From Closterium sp. NIES-65 (lineage: Eukaryota; Streptophyta; Zygnematophyceae; Desmidiales; Closteriaceae), in NCBI GenBank assembly GCA_948144175.1, contig CANXME010002068.1, positions 6,621,501 to 6,685,500 of the forward strand: a DNA stretch of 64,000 bases, read 5' to 3'. Below, piece after piece: positions 47,257 to 59,505 of the stretch; position 1 is the first letter of the stretch; every line of letters begins with the position of its first letter. Both the position numbers and the translations under genes were made by a program. The notes beneath the pieces are model-generated. The model saw nothing but the letters and a program-made list of their open reading frames with translations. It searched no databases and was not told the origin of the DNA.

Positions 47257-48563
47257 GGACGGCACCACCCCACCAGCACCAGGCAATAGCCCACCAGCAG
47301 CAGCTCTTGATAGCGCACCAGGAGGAGGTGAGAGGCCTGCCACTGGCTCCCAGTAACCTTGCAGGGAACGCCCCGGTGACTGCCTTGAACCTGCTGGAAC
47401 TGACGACGCTCCCAAGTCAGTCCACCCAGCAGCACCGCTCTGCACACCTCTCTGCACACCTCCCACGCCTTGCATGCTCCCTTGCGCCTCGTGCTCTTTC
47501 ATCCGCGCCTGCTCCTGCGCCTCCTGCTGCTGCACAATACTGTCAACCATCTCTAACTCCTGATCCAGCAGCTGCTTTATCTCCGCCATGCGCGCTGCCT
47601 CCTTTTGGCTCGACTCAAAAGACAACCGCGCCTGCTCCTGCACAATACAGTTCACCATCTCTAACTCCTGATCCAGCAGCTGCTTTATCTCGTCCATGCG
47701 CGCTGCCTCCGCCTTATCACGCGCTTTCTTCGCAGCCTCTGCTTCCGCGTCCTCCCCAGGGGCCTTCACCCGGAACGCGTGTGGTGCGAGGGGGTAGATG
47801 GAAAGTTCCTGGCTCGTGCAGCTGCCGCGGGCGCCCTGGGCGAGAGATTTGAGGAAGGATTGAAGGCGAGAGGACATGTTGGAAGTGATTTGTGGGATGC
47901 CAGCGCGGGTGGGAGAGCTGGTGCCAGCACCTGCCGCGACAGCTTGCGACACAAAGCCCTCGTGGACGCGCGCTAGTAACGCGTACGCCTTGGGCCGCGG
48001 AAGAGACGCGGACTCGTACGCGATAAGAGCGTACGTGAGCCTTGAAACGGGGGGCATGGAGGAGGAGGAGGAGGAGGAGGAGGGAGCGGAGGCGGAGGAG
48101 GGGAATCTGGGCGGGCTGTTGAGCTCGGCGGGAGGAAAAGGGAAGGCGGAGAAGAGGGCCATAATGCCCCCCTGGCCCTGCGCGGATGAGCGATGCAGGG
48201 CGCGAGAGGAGTCGTGAGATGCACGAAAAGATAACAGGTGGAGAGTAGTGGAAGAAGGGGGGAAGGTGAGCGTGAGCGTCATGACTCATGAATCTTTCCC
48301 CCCACCCCTCCGCCTCCCCCCTCCCCCCCCCCCCCCCTTTCCCCGCTCAGCCCCCCTTTCTCCCTACTCTCCCACGCTCGGCCGGAATTTGACGCAAGAG
48401 CGAGGCTTACCACGGAAAATCTGCTGAGGTAAGGGGGGAGCTCCTGAGCGGAATCACGCACGAGTGGCTCCCAATCCTGCTGCGACGAGTATGAGACGAG
48501 AATGTTGCCATCGCAGATCACGCCGAGAAACAGCACCAACTGACGCTGCTGATCCTTACCCAT
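44366..48563 (-). CDS. Longin-like domain protein with long low-complexity tail, three exons
   Basis: Exons 48,563-48,411, 48,177-46,147 and 45,844-44,366, all phase 0, give 1,220 residues. The first about 120 residues fit a longin fold: LVLFLGVICDGNILVSYSS, then a helix DWEPLVRDSAQELPPYLSR, a gap, RLTYALIAYESASLPRPKAYALLARVHEGFVSQ. Longin domains occur in membrane-trafficking SNAREs and relatives; no SNARE motif or membrane anchor is seen here. A helical segment follows, with two copies of AARM(D/A)EIKQLLDQELEMV separated by LSFESSQKE, which is encoded by a palindrome. The rest is poly-Ala, poly-Gln and Pro/Ser-rich. The second donor is GTCAGT, weaker than the others, so the junction between exons 2 and 3 is uncertain. 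The exact family is unknown. Confidence 0.6.
45001..45075. repeat. (CTG)n coding microsatellite, poly-Gln
   Basis: About 25 trinucleotides encoding a Gln run on the minus strand in the third exon of the longin-like gene. Confidence 0.95.
46655..46772. repeat. (CTG)n/(CTC)n coding microsatellite, poly-Ala
   Basis: Long imperfect trinucleotide run encoding an Ala-rich tract in exon 2 of the longin-like gene. A second such run is at 47,203-47,253. Confidence 0.9.
47506..47710 (-). repeat. In-frame duplication of about 85 bp around a palindrome
   Basis: The two copies encode the EIKQLLDQELEMV helix twice. Between them lies CTTTTGGCTCGACTCAAAAG (47,602-47,621), which matches the 20-bp core of the perfect palindrome at 41,938-41,963 at 18 of 20 positions. 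The reading frame stays open. Confidence 0.9.
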
Positions 48564-49514
48564 TTGGATCCCTACAAGAGATATATAGAATGAAGAAAGA
48601 CGGAGAAATGGAAAGCGCAGGTTGCTACCACGGCTAGGAATCCCTTATTGATTGGCAGAGCGGATCGAATGTGCAGCTCTCCTCCAGATGCAGGCCCACG
48701 ATTCGGGCGCCTTACGAAGGTGGTGAAAGAAACGGGGGTGTATAAGTCATCTTGGTGTTGCCGCTAAAAGGCGGGAATGCGGGAATGCGCTAAAGATAGA
48801 AATGGTGGACGTGGTCCTGGGTTGGAAGGAACGGCAGTGACATCGAGCAGTGATGTCAAGATAGTCTGGCTATGCAGCAGGCTCGGTCAATGCGGGAGAA
48901 AGGAAGTGACATGGAAGAGAGGAGAAAACCAGGCGACAGGGGCAAGCGGACGAAAGTATTGACTGCGGAAGATTGCTGGGAGGAGCCTGCCAGGATTCCT
49001 CCAGCGCGGGCAGGTGAAAGCATGTGGAGAAACCAAGGGTCCTCCGCTGTGCTGGCGAAGAATATCGGCTCTTGTTACTTTCTGTAACAGATCATGCTGT
49101 TGAAGTGTTTATGTAAGGAATTTTCTCGGATTCCTTACTGGGTCACACTGTACGCGTACAATTTTTTCGGAAACCCAGGCTCGGTCCGACGACCTCGCCT
49201 TCCGAACCACCATCGCGTCGCCTTCGGGTTTCCCAACCCCAAACCTGCACCCAACCATCTCGCGACCTCGGCCTAACTAGCACCGCTATATTAATTCTAG
49301 GCCTCGATGTTTGCTCAGACGTTGTAATCACTTCCGCATTGTTGAATACTGCGCACTCTTCTCTTTCACAACTCATAACAGTTTACTTGCTAACGAACTG
49401 TCAAATGCTTCATTCATGCCATAAGCCTTGACGACCAATGTACTTGGAAGATCACCATAATTCATGTCCTTTTGTCAGGGCTAGGCAGCCTGATTCATAC
49501 AACAATTCTGGGCG
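48564..49514. other. Upstream region of longin-like gene, start of retroelement cluster
   Basis: No supported gene. Probably the promoter region of the minus-strand gene and the unresolved 5' end of the Gypsy element. Confidence 0.5.
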
Positions 49515-50440
49515 ATGCAAGCCAACTTGCAGGACATGACTGCAGAGATGGAGCGCCTGAGGAAGGAAAGCGCCGAACAACACCAGGCGCGTGGTGAAGC
49601 GCGCCAAGAGTCGCCTGTCGTTGAGGACGCAAGTAGCAGCTCCACACCAGATGAGCGGGTCTGGAGCGAATTGGAAGGCTCCATGGATGCAGACGATGGG
49701 AGGCGGGCATAGCAGCAACAGTCGTAGGCAGCACCGACACGTGCAGCAGCGACAACTCCGGCGACGACAGCAGGAGCGCCAACAGACCAAGCAGCAATAA
49801 CGGATTCGACAACTGTCAAAATCAAGCCGACGAACCCGCCCTCGTTTAACCCAAGTGACAAGTTCGTCACTGTTTCTGCATGGTTGTTCGGTGTGGAGGT
49901 GTTCTTTAATGCTGCTATGATACGATGCCACCCGCATTAATTTCGCAGTTTCACTGTTAAGAGGACCTGCGTTGGAGTGGTGGCGACGAACGTTGCAAGA
50001 CGAAGGGACTTTGGAAGGAACAGAACGTGCGAATGACAGGACTTCGACACCTGTCACAAAACGAGCAGCTTCGATTTCGGGACGGCTACGATACGCACAT
50101 GGAAGGAGTGGGGCGCCGCCCTGCGAACCAGGTTTGAGCATATATCCGCCTCAGACTCTGCTCGCATGAAGCTGCGTACCTGGAAGCAGCTGACTTTAGT
50201 CCAAGACTACACTAGCATATTCTGCAACTTGGCTAACCAACTGGACGACATGAGTGATGCGGAACGGCTGGATCGCTACGTGGCGGGCCTGAAATATGAG
50301 ATACAGTTCTAGGTCCGACGCACGTGACCACACAACTTTAAAGACGTCGTTCGAGAAGCCGAGTCAACGGATGCACTGATGCAGTGGGCGAGATCGAGCT
50401 CCCGGGATGGCCCTCGATTTCGTGGATCGACTCAGCAACC
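49515..50440 (+). pseudogene. Gypsy (Ty3) gag, 5' part, degenerate
   Basis: Reads MQANLQDMTAEMERLRKES, then FNPSDKFVTVSAWLF, WKEWGAALRTRFEH and FCNLANQLDDMSDAERLDRYVAGLKYEIQF, typical of the Retrotrans_gag region of plant Ty3/gypsy elements. Several stops, mostly TAG, interrupt it. At 50,440 the frame is cut in the codons for STQQP by a Copia element and resumes at 60,769. No Gypsy pol or LTR is identified in the window. Confidence 0.8.
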
Positions 50441-51501
50441 TGTCAACGGGAGTTGGGTTTGGCCCCGTCCTCGCTTGGGCGGAGTTGACTTTGTGGTCGG
50501 GTGTGAGGGGAGCAGCCGACGTGCAGCGGTGGGCGAGCTGGTTGACAAGGAGGTCGACCTGCACCGGGGCCATTGCATGGGCGCCGACTTCAGGATGGTG
50601 CCGACTTCGGGGTGGTCGACCCGGGAAGTCGACCTACGGAAGGCGTTGACTTGGTGACGCCGACCTGGAGAAGCCGACTAGGGTGGTCGGCTGGTAACTG
50701 TGCTAGTCGACCAGAAGTGGTGTCGACCTGGTGGTCGACCAGGACGTTGTGGTCGACGAGGGAGGGGCCGACGGCGACCATGACAGGGAAGGGTGGGGAC
50801 GCCGAGCTGGAGGGCGTCGAGGAGTAGGACGCTGAGCAGCTGGGCGTCGAGCAGCAAAGCGCCTGGCGGAGGGCGCTGAGCATTGGGGACGCCGGGCTTG
50901 TGCAGCCGACGACCGACTGAGCTGGTCGACTAGGCGTGGTTGCCGGGTCAACTGAGATACCCGGGCGACGTGTGCGAGTGTCGCCGGGGTGGAGTCTGCG
51001 AGGCCGACCTCGGGGGTGGTATCCCGAGGTCGACATGGCTGGAAGGCGCAGTTGCTGGTGTGGAGCCGACCTGGGCGTCTGCGCTGTGCACGTGACAAGG
51101 AAGTGCGCACCAACTAGCTGCGCGCACCTACGAAGCAGGTGGACCGTTGTCCTGCGGGTGCGACGCTGTGCAGCCGACTTGCTGCAGCGTTGGCACACCG
51201 TGGGCTTTCAACGTTGGCGGACCGCTACTCTGCTACGCACGAGCGGTGCGAGCGCTGCTACGCTGGAACGCGGTCGACCATGCTGCGCTGGAGGTCGACC
51301 AGCAGCCTAGCTAGCTCTGATGTGGTCTGTACTGCCAATGTTGTTGCAACCTTTCTTAGTAAAACTCTTGCAAAATTGCCTCGTGAACTGGCAAGCGGTG
51401 TAAGCATTAGGAAAACGACTAAGGAACAACAAACGCAGTGATCACACGAGCACCCGTGCCTAGCCTGTAGTATAGCTCTCGTTGTAGTAGTTAACTCCGC
51501 A
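50441..51501 (+). repeat. 5' LTR of Copia element
   Basis: Starts TGTCAACGGG, ends CTCCGCA. It is followed by TGGTGCGGTGAGC, a decayed tRNA-Met primer site. Rich in GGTCGAC words. It contains a stretch of about 130 bp (near 50,890-51,030) absent from the 3' LTR. Confidence 0.85.
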
Positions 51502-54500
51502 TGGTGCGGTGAGCATGGACGGCACACGACTTACCTTTAAGTTGCTCGTAGGCCGGCAGCCGTGCAGTCACTAGCGTGTGCGTAGGTGACGCAGAGATGA
51601 TGGACACCCTGGAGGCATGGCTAGAGGATGCGAGGAGACGGCATGAGGCCCAGGAGTACGGGGCAATACCCTGGGCGGTCGTCGAGGCTGGACTCCGCAC
51701 CATGTGGGCGTCGGAGCATCCCCCTTCTCGACCAGCTTCTCCTCGACCGGTGACCAACAAAGGCGGCATCGACGTGGGCGTCAACGCCGGAGGTGGCCAA
51801 GTCAGCAACAGTGCGGGAGGCACGTCGAGGCAGCGTGGTGCGATTCACGCCGATGAAGTCGGCGGCGTTCAGGCGCGAGGGGTGCAGACGTCGGCGGCTG
51901 CAGGTTCCTCACAGGGCGACATTGGAGGGCATCGAAGCAGACTGACGCCGATGTCGGCGTCCTAGGTGACGGCGCGCGGAATAGTACCGGGCTACGGCTA
52001 CTTCAAATTTACACCGGACAGGATCTTGGTCACCCCTCCGCTGGTCGGTCGACACGACATTCTCACATGGAAGGAAGCCATCGAGCCCCACCAAGAGATT
52101 GCCGGGCTGATCAGCTTTGCTCGAGGCACCGTGGCGACGCCGGAGGACCCCGACATGCGTGCAAAGTTTCGCGCCATGCAGGTGTTGACCTTCACAGTCA
52201 TCTCGCGGTGTTGCTTGCCAGGCGTGCAGATCACCTTGAAGTGGTGCCGAGAGTACCTTGACGCCGGACATCGGGTGTGGCACTTCATCGAGTCGACCTA
52301 CCAGGTCACCGACGACTTGTACATCGCCCAGCTTGAGGGCCAGCTGACGCACCTGCGTATGGGCGACAAGGAGACTGCTACCGACTACTGCAACCGAGCC
52401 TGGTGAATCCTCGCCACCAAGGATGACCGGCGCGTAGTACTCGATAGTGTCGTACATCACGCACGTCATGCAGGGACTCTCGAGCAGATGCAACCTCCTG
52501 AAGCGATTGTCAATGGCGCCGAGCACGAGGGCGACGCTCAACGAGGACAACTTGACCTCGTACATCCTGCAAGATGAGGCGATACAGGAGGCTGAGCGGT
52601 CCCAAGAACTCTTGGCGCAGACAAACTTCGTCGCCCTGGCGAGGCAAGGTGGCCGACCGAGGCAGCGTGGGCAGCCTGGTGGCGGTAGTAGCAGCGGGTG
52701 GAAGCCGAGAAAGGATGCCGACAAGAAAAAGTCGGCCAAGGATAGCGGTCGTGGAGGAGGAGGTCGACGCCGGGAATGCTGGTTGTGCGGCGACCCCGAC
52801 CACCTCTCCTTCGAGTGCCCCGACCGCAGTAACTCCGATGACGACGACGCCAAGAGAGGCCGAGGGAGGTCTAGCAGGCGTCGTCCACGTCGAGGAAATG
52901 AGCCGCGCAAGGAGAAGCAGTCGAACAAGCCGATCACGGCGAAGGACGCCGACTCCTCTGCTGGCGGCTAAGGGCGCGACGACAAGGAGGCGTCGTGCTC
53001 GCTGGTCAACGTCGTGGAGCCGACCGTCTCGTTGGCGCCGGAGGCCAGCGAGGACTTCTAGGCGGTGGCGTCAGCAGTGCAGGCGAACCCGGCGGTGGTC
53101 CTGCTCGACAGCGGCTGCTCGCACCACCTGATGGGGACGAAGGAGGCCTTCATCGACTTGGAGCCGAGCGGCGATGTGAAGCACGTGCGCGATTTCAATG
53201 GGGCGCTGCAGGACGTCCAGGGCCGCGGCACTGTCGCTCTGCAAGGAGAGGTCGGAAGATAGGTGCTCATCCCCGATGTGCTGTACGTCCCAGGCGTCCG
53301 AGCAAATCTAATTTCGGCCGGGCAACTGAAGGAGAACGGCGTGAAGCTGCAGGAGGATGGCGATAGGATGCTGCTCGTCTCGGCGCCCGGAGAAGTGCTC
53401 GGTCAGGCAACGTATACCGGGCGTGTCCTCTGCACCAACCTGCGCCCCTGCTTGGCCACGCAAACAACGCCCACCACGGAGGTCGTGGCCTTGCGGGGGA
53501 TCGTCTTGGTGATGAAGGTAATGTTGGACAGGCTGCATGCGAGGCTTGTGTATGTTGGCATAGATACCATCCGGAGCTTGGCGAAGCACGAGGTCGCCAC
53601 CGGGCTGGACCTCAAGTCGGCGTCTGGCGCCGAATCACCGTGTGTTTCGTGCGTTGGCGGGAAGCTGGCGCGACACACCTTCCCCAACCAGGGTTCCGAC
53701 GCCGGGGACGTGCTGGTCGTTGTACACATCGACCTATGCGGGCCTTTCCGCGTGGCTGCCAAGGACGGTAGCCTGTACTTCTTGCTGCTGAAGGACCACA
53801 AGACCCGCTACGTGTGGGTGAAGCCGGTCGTCAAGAAGTCGGATGTGCTGCAGGTGTTCGTGCAGTGATTGGCGGTGGCTGAGTGGCAGACGAAGAGGTC
53901 GGTGTTGATGTTGCGCTCTGACCGGGGAGGGGAGTTCCTTAGGAAGCAGTTCACCGACTTCGTGAACGGCAAGGGGATCGTCCACGACCTGACCTGCCCG
54001 TACACCCCGCAGCAGAACGGCATGGCGTAGAGGGAGATGAGGACGGTAGTGGAGTCGGTGTGGACGATGCTGCTGCACATGGGCGTGCAGCACCACTGGT
54101 GGCACCTCGCTCTACAGCAGGCCTTCTGGGTCCGCAACTGCCTTGAGAGGTCGACGCTGCCGCCGGGGACGACGCCGCACCATCTTCTCACCGGAAAAAA
54201 ACCCAACTTGTTACTGGCGCGGGTGTGGGGCTGGATAGCGCAGTTCTTGGTCCCCGAGCAGCAGCGTGGTGGGAAGCTATAGCCGAAGGCCAGGTGGGGC
54301 CTTCACCTCGGCGTGTCTGATGAAAGCAAGGTTTGGGAACTCCTCGACATCGCCGATAACCGGGTGGTCACCACGTCGGACGTGGTCTTCTACGAGGATA
54401 TGTCGCTGGAGGTATGGAATACGGAGCTCGAGCCGGCGTTGGGACGGACCCCGACCACCCCACCGGCAGACATCTCGCGGCAACGCTCCCTTTGCTCGCC

Positions 54501-56513
54501 GAGGTCGATGAGCCCGCTGCCGAGGACGTCCCCTCTTCCCCCCCCTTCCCTGCCCCTCCTGCTCCTCCCTTGGTGGCCGACCTCCGTGGGCTGCCTCCGG
54601 TGTCGGCCTCTTGCGATGAGGGGAGTAGTAGGACGTCGCCTTCGGCGCCGACCAAGGGCATCGCCGACGTGGGAGTGTAGTCGACATTGATAGGGGAGGA
54701 GGTGCAGCCGAATTTGGTACAGCCGGCGAAGAAAGCACCAGCAGGGCAGCAGCAGACAGGGGAGCAGGCATTGGTGAAGCTGACCACGGAGCAGTCGGCG
54801 ACCGGGCAGTCGGCAGGGGAGCCGACCGCAGGGGAGAAGTCGGCTGGGACGCTGACTGAGGTGCAGCAGGACGCCGAAGGTAGCGAAGACGGTGACAAAT
54901 GGGGAGACGCCGAGGAGTCCACCAACAGCGACGTGGTGGAGGTTCCGCCTGGGCCTCGGACGTCAGGCCGAATTCGGAGGCCACCTGCCTTTTTCGTCCC
55001 CACTGCTTCACCACAATGTACAACGTGGACGACGACGACTTTGCGTACGACGACGCCGAGGAGGATGAGGAGTTTCCAGAGCTCGACCCTGATATGCATG
55101 CCGACCCCGAGCACCGTTGGGACATCTCGACGATGACGGTGAAAGAGGCATTGGCAAGCTGGAAGGGCCCGGCGGCGAAGGCCACCATGGAGGAGGAGAT
55201 CCGCAGCCTCATCAACATGGGCACGTTGGAGCTGGTCGAATGCCCGCCGGGGGTGAGCATCATGAAGAACTGGTCGGTGCTGACGACCAAGTACCGCATT
55301 GATGACACCGTCGAGCGCGAAAAGGCGAGGCTGGTCGTGAAGGGCTTCACTAAAGTGTATGGTGTCGACTACAATGAGACGTTCGCGCCGGGGGGCAGCT
55401 ACGTCACGCTGAGGATATTTTTTAGCATCGCCACCATCCTCGAATTGAACCTGATATAGCTCGACATGAAGAACGCCTTCATGCAGAGCAAGCTCAATAG
55501 GGTGCTGTACATGTCCTAGCCGGACTACTTCAATGACGCAACCGGCCAGGTGTGCAAGCTGCTGAAGAGCCTGTACGGGCTGAAGCAGACGCCGTTGCTG
55601 TGGTACTTGGCGCTCAACGACGTGCTGGTCGGCGCCGGGTGAAAGAAGAGCCAAGTCGACGAGGCTCTGCACTTCAAGGTCGGCGACGACGAAGTGGCCT
55701 GCTGGGTGCTGGTTTACGTCAAAGATCTACTAGCCGCCAGCAGCAGCACCAAGATGCTGAAGGAGCTGCTGGAAGCCGCCTTCAAGCTGCGGGAGATCTC
55801 GCCGGTGCGGAAGTACCTCGAGCTGGAGATCGTGCGAGACAGGTCGGCGGGGAAGCTGTGGCTGCACCCGCAGGGCTACGCCAACAAGCTGCGTATGCGC
55901 TTCATCGACCAGGAGGGCGCCGGGCATACCCCGAAGACGCCAGTCTTGGTCGGTGCCTACGCGCAGCTGACGTTTGACGACGAGGAGGCACAGGCACGCT
56001 AGGAGGAGGAGTACCGGCAGAAGGTCAGCTTGCTGCAGTTTGCGGTGACGACGACGAGGCCGGACATCGCCTTCGCCTGCAGCAAGCTGGGGAGCGGCCT
56101 CACGGTGAGGAGCGACCAGCACTGGCGCGAGGTCGACCGCTGCCTCGCCTACCTCGCCAACACGCGTGACACCGCCCTGGAGTTTGGCGGTGGACCTGAG
56201 TCGCTGGAGCTGGTCGGCTTTGTGGACGCCGACGACGCCGGCAACAAGCAGAAGAGGACGAGCACGGGAGGCTATGTGTTTGTCTACGGAGAGGTTGTAG
56301 TCTCCTGGTTGAGCCAGCGCATCAAGTGCGCGACGTTGTCGTCAACCGAGTCGGAGTACGTAGCGGCCACGGAAGCCGGCAAGGAGGGACGCCGCTTTCG
56401 CTTCCTCCTCATACAGTTGCGACAGCTAGGCGTCGGGAAGCCGACTGTCCTACGGGTGGACAACAAGTCGGCCATCACGGTCCTCGAGGTCATGCGGTTG
56501 GCGGGCAACCTCA

Positions 56514-56768
56514 TGTTACGATACGATCTTTGGTGGTAACCTAGTTTAACTAAGGGCCTAGGCTTAGAAGCCTAGGCCAAGCGGGTGTCAAGGGAGTTGT
56601 GCCAAGAGAGAATCGAGAATGATTGTTGTTCATTCTCGATTCTCTCTTGGCACACAAAGTACATATAGCAAACTAGCAAAAGGTGCACCACCAACAAAAA
56701 GCAAACATAACTACACTAAAGCTTAAGGTACAGGCAGTTATAAATACATATAAATATATATCGCGACA
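56514..56768 (-). repeat. 3' LTR with a 24-bp perfect hairpin
   Basis: 255 bp. Positions 56,599-56,653 form two exactly complementary 24-nt arms around a 7-nt loop. The other LTR keeps the left arm but has only a short remnant of the right arm. Confidence 0.9.
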
Positions 56769-56873
56769 CACCCCCTCAACTGCCTGCAGCACATAGCTAG
56801 AGAAAGTCACACCCCCTAGAGTGGTATAACAGGTGCAGTGGAAGACGGCAGAGAGGTAAGTGAGGAGGAGGAG

Positions 56874-56877
<4 letters not shown>

Positions 56878-56971
<94 letters not shown>

Positions 56972-56972
56972 G
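56878..56972. repeat. (GA)n microsatellite
   Basis: About 45 GA dinucleotides inside the non-autonomous element. Confidence 0.95.
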
Positions 56973-57282
56973 AGAGGAGAGAAGATAAGAACAAAGGAGG
57001 AGGTGAGTGAGGGATGAGGAGAGGAGGTGGGGGGGTGGCCGCGACGTCCCCTCTTACTAACCCCCTTTTATGAAGGGGAGGGTTGCGTGGGGGATGAGGA
57101 GAGGAGGTGGGGGGGTGGCCGCAGCGTCCCCTCTTACTAACCCCCACATCCCCACCCCCAATCAACCAACCCCCTTTAACCTCACCCCCCATTTCAACCG
57201 CCCCCTAGAACCGCACTCCCTCCCCCCCTTTCTTCTTCCAGACCCCTCCCCACCCACGATGGTCCCTGTACAGTCCTTCACA

Positions 57283-57890
57283 GGTGGGGTTCCTGGTCAC
57301 AGGTGGGGGTGCTGGTAACAAGTGGGGCTACTAGTCACAGGTGGGGCTGCTGGTAACAAGTGGGGCTACTAGTCACAGGTGGGGCTGCTGGTAACAAGTG
57401 GGGCTACTAGTCACAGGTGGGGCTGCTGGTAACAAGTGGGGCTACTAGTCACAGGTGGGGCTGCTGGTAACAAGTGGGGCTACTAGTCACAGGTGGGGCT
57501 GCTGGTAACAAGTGGGGCTACTAGTCACAGGTGGGGCTGCTGGTAACAAGTGGGGCTACTGGTCACAGGTGGGGCTGCTGGTAACAAGTGGGGCTACTAG
57601 TCACAGGTGGGGCTGCTGGTCACAGGTGGGGCTGCTGGTCACAGGTGGGGCTGCTGGTCACAGGTGGGGCTGCTGGTCACAGGTGGGGCTGCTGGTCACA
57701 GGTGGGGCTGCTGGTCACAGGTGGGGCTGCTGGTCACAGGTGGGGCTGCTGGTCACACGTGGGGCTGCTGGTCACACGTGGGGCTGCTGGTCACACGTGG
57801 GGCTGCTGGTCACAGGTGGGGCTGCTGGTCACACGTGGGGTTGCTGGTCACAGGTGGGGCTACTGGTCACAGGTGGGGCTACTGGTCCTA
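57283..57890. repeat. 19-bp minisatellite
   Basis: Over 30 units of the type CAGGTGGGGCTGCTGGTCA. The left half alternates two unit types (GGTCACAGG and GGTAACAAG) as a 38-bp higher-order unit; the right half is homogeneous. Interior of the non-autonomous element; no coding sense. Confidence 0.95.
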
Positions 57891-58590
57891 GTGCCTGGTG
57901 CTGGCATGACGGCGCTGGTGCCAGTGCTGGTGCTGGTGACTGGCTTCGGTGCTAGTGCTGGCGGCTGACGCTGGTGCTGGCGGCTGACGCTGGTGCTGGA
58001 GGCTGGGGCTGGTGCTGGTGCCTAGTGCTGGCGGCTGGCGCTGGTGCCTGGTGCTGGCGGCTGGCGGTGGTGCTGGTGCCTGGTGCTGGTGGGTGGCGCT
58101 GGTCCTGGTGGCTGGTGCTGGCGGCTGGCGCTGGTCCTGGTGGCTGGTGCTGGCGGCTGGCGCTGGTCTTGGTGGCTGGTGCTGGCGGCTGGCGCTGGTC
58201 CTAGTGGCTGGTGCTGGCGTGACGGGGCTGGAGCTAGTGCTGGTGCTTGCGGCTGGCGCTGGCGCTGGTGCGTGGTGACCAGCGTTCCGCCGCCACTCGC
58301 TTCCCCTCCTCTGTCTCCTCCCCACAGCGTTCCGCCGCCACTCCCTTCCCTTCCTCCCTCTCCTCCCCATGGCGACCGCCGCTGCACATGCAAACAGTTG
58401 CGACGGGGGGGGTGACGGGCAGGAGGCGGAGGGAATGCGACGGGTAGAACGGGCGAAGGAGCGGCTGGGGCGATCGCCGGTGCTCTGGCGGCACTCCTAT
58501 CCCCTCTTCCCTCTCGCCCCCACAGCGTTCCGCCGCCACTCCCATCCCTTCTTCCCTCTCCCCCCCACAGCGCCGCCGGGGCGACGGGCG
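57891..58590. repeat. GCTGGTG-rich and GTTCCGCCGCCACTCCC repeats
   Basis: First part (to about 58,275) is an irregular array of GCTGGTGCTGGCGGCTG units. The second is several about 40-60-bp units containing GCGTTCCGCCGCCACTCCC. Interior of the non-autonomous LTR element. Confidence 0.8.
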
Positions 58591-59262
58591 AGGTGCAGGG
58601 TGGCGCTGGCTGTAGTCGATGGCGCTTCGCTGGCGGGTCGCTTCTGGCAGGGGCTCTGCTGGCGGTGTCGCTGGCGTTGTAACTGCTGGCGGTACCGAAG
58701 GCGGCTGCGCTGGTGCAGGTGTTGGTGCAGGTGCTGGTGCTTGGTGCCTGGTGTCGGTGCTGGTGCTGATGCTGGCGGACGTCCCGCCATCACCCCTTTC
58801 CCCCTTTTCGCCTCCCCCCCTCAGTGCTCCACCGCCACTCCCTTCCCCTCCTCCCTCTCCCCCCCAAAGCGACCGTCGCTGCACCTGCAAACAGCTGCGA
58901 CGTTGGGTGACGAGCAGGGGCGGCAGGGCCTTCGATCGAGCGGGACGCATACGGCGGAGTCTCTGCTGGCGGTGGTTTGCGTACAGACGGCAGGGTGTGC
59001 GCGGAACGCAGGGCGAAGGGCGAACGGGCGACGGGCGACAATGCAGGTGACGGGCGACCACGCGACTAGACGAGCGACGCGCAACAGAAGCGGATAGATC
59101 GCAGGCGGCAGGTTGCAGAAGCGGGTATCGAGCGGGCGACGGGCTGAAGGCAGAAAAGCCCTCACGAGGCGCACTACGGGCCGCAAAACGTGGCGCGCCA
59201 TGGCGAGAGGCTAGCGGTGGGCCCATGAAAATCGGTCCTTAGGAAGAAACCGCTCTGTACCA

Positions 59263-59505
59263 TGTTACGATACGATCTTAGCTGGTAACCTAGTTTAACT
59301 AAGGGCCTAGGCTTAAAAGCCTAGGCCAAGCGGGTAGCGAGGGAGTTGTGCCAAGAGAGAATCTAGAATGATTGTTGTTCACTATAGCACACAAAGTACA
59401 TATAGCAAACTAGCAAAAGGTGCACCACCAACAACAAGCAAACATAACTACACTAAAGCTAAAGCTATAGGCAGTTATAAACATATATAAATATATATCG
59501 CGACA
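59263..59505 (-). repeat. 5' LTR of non-autonomous element
   Basis: 243 bp, TG...CA ends, followed on the minus strand by the primer-binding site. GCCTAGGC inverted repeat at 59,303-59,327. Confidence 0.9.

Larger units (their letters stand above)
56514..59505 (-). mobile_element. Non-autonomous LTR element, TSD CCTCA
   Basis: Minus-strand LTRs at 59,505-59,263 (5') and 56,768-56,514 (3') start TGTCGCGATAT and end CGTAACA. Exact target duplications CCTCA flank it (56,509-56,513 and 59,506-59,510). On the minus strand the 5' LTR is followed by TGGTACAGAGCGG, a tRNA-Met primer site with one missing base, and the 3' LTR is preceded by the purine tract GTTGAGGGGGTG. The 2.5-kb interior has no gag or pol; it is mostly microsatellite and minisatellite DNA. 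It interrupts the Copia RNase H codons. Its LTRs share GTGGTGCACCTTxTG and the GCCTAGGC inverted repeat with the miniature element at 9.9-11.2 kb, so the two are related. Confidence 0.95.

Noticed and set aside
49515-56000. Use of TAG as a glutamine codon (alternative genetic code)
   Set aside because: TAG sits at several Gln positions in retroelements, but the host ATPase gene ends at TAG, its family-length end point, and the host genes show no internal TAG. Decay explains the pattern better.
57283-57890. CRISPR array
   Set aside because: The 19-bp units are contiguous with no unique spacers and lie inside an LTR element in a eukaryotic genome.
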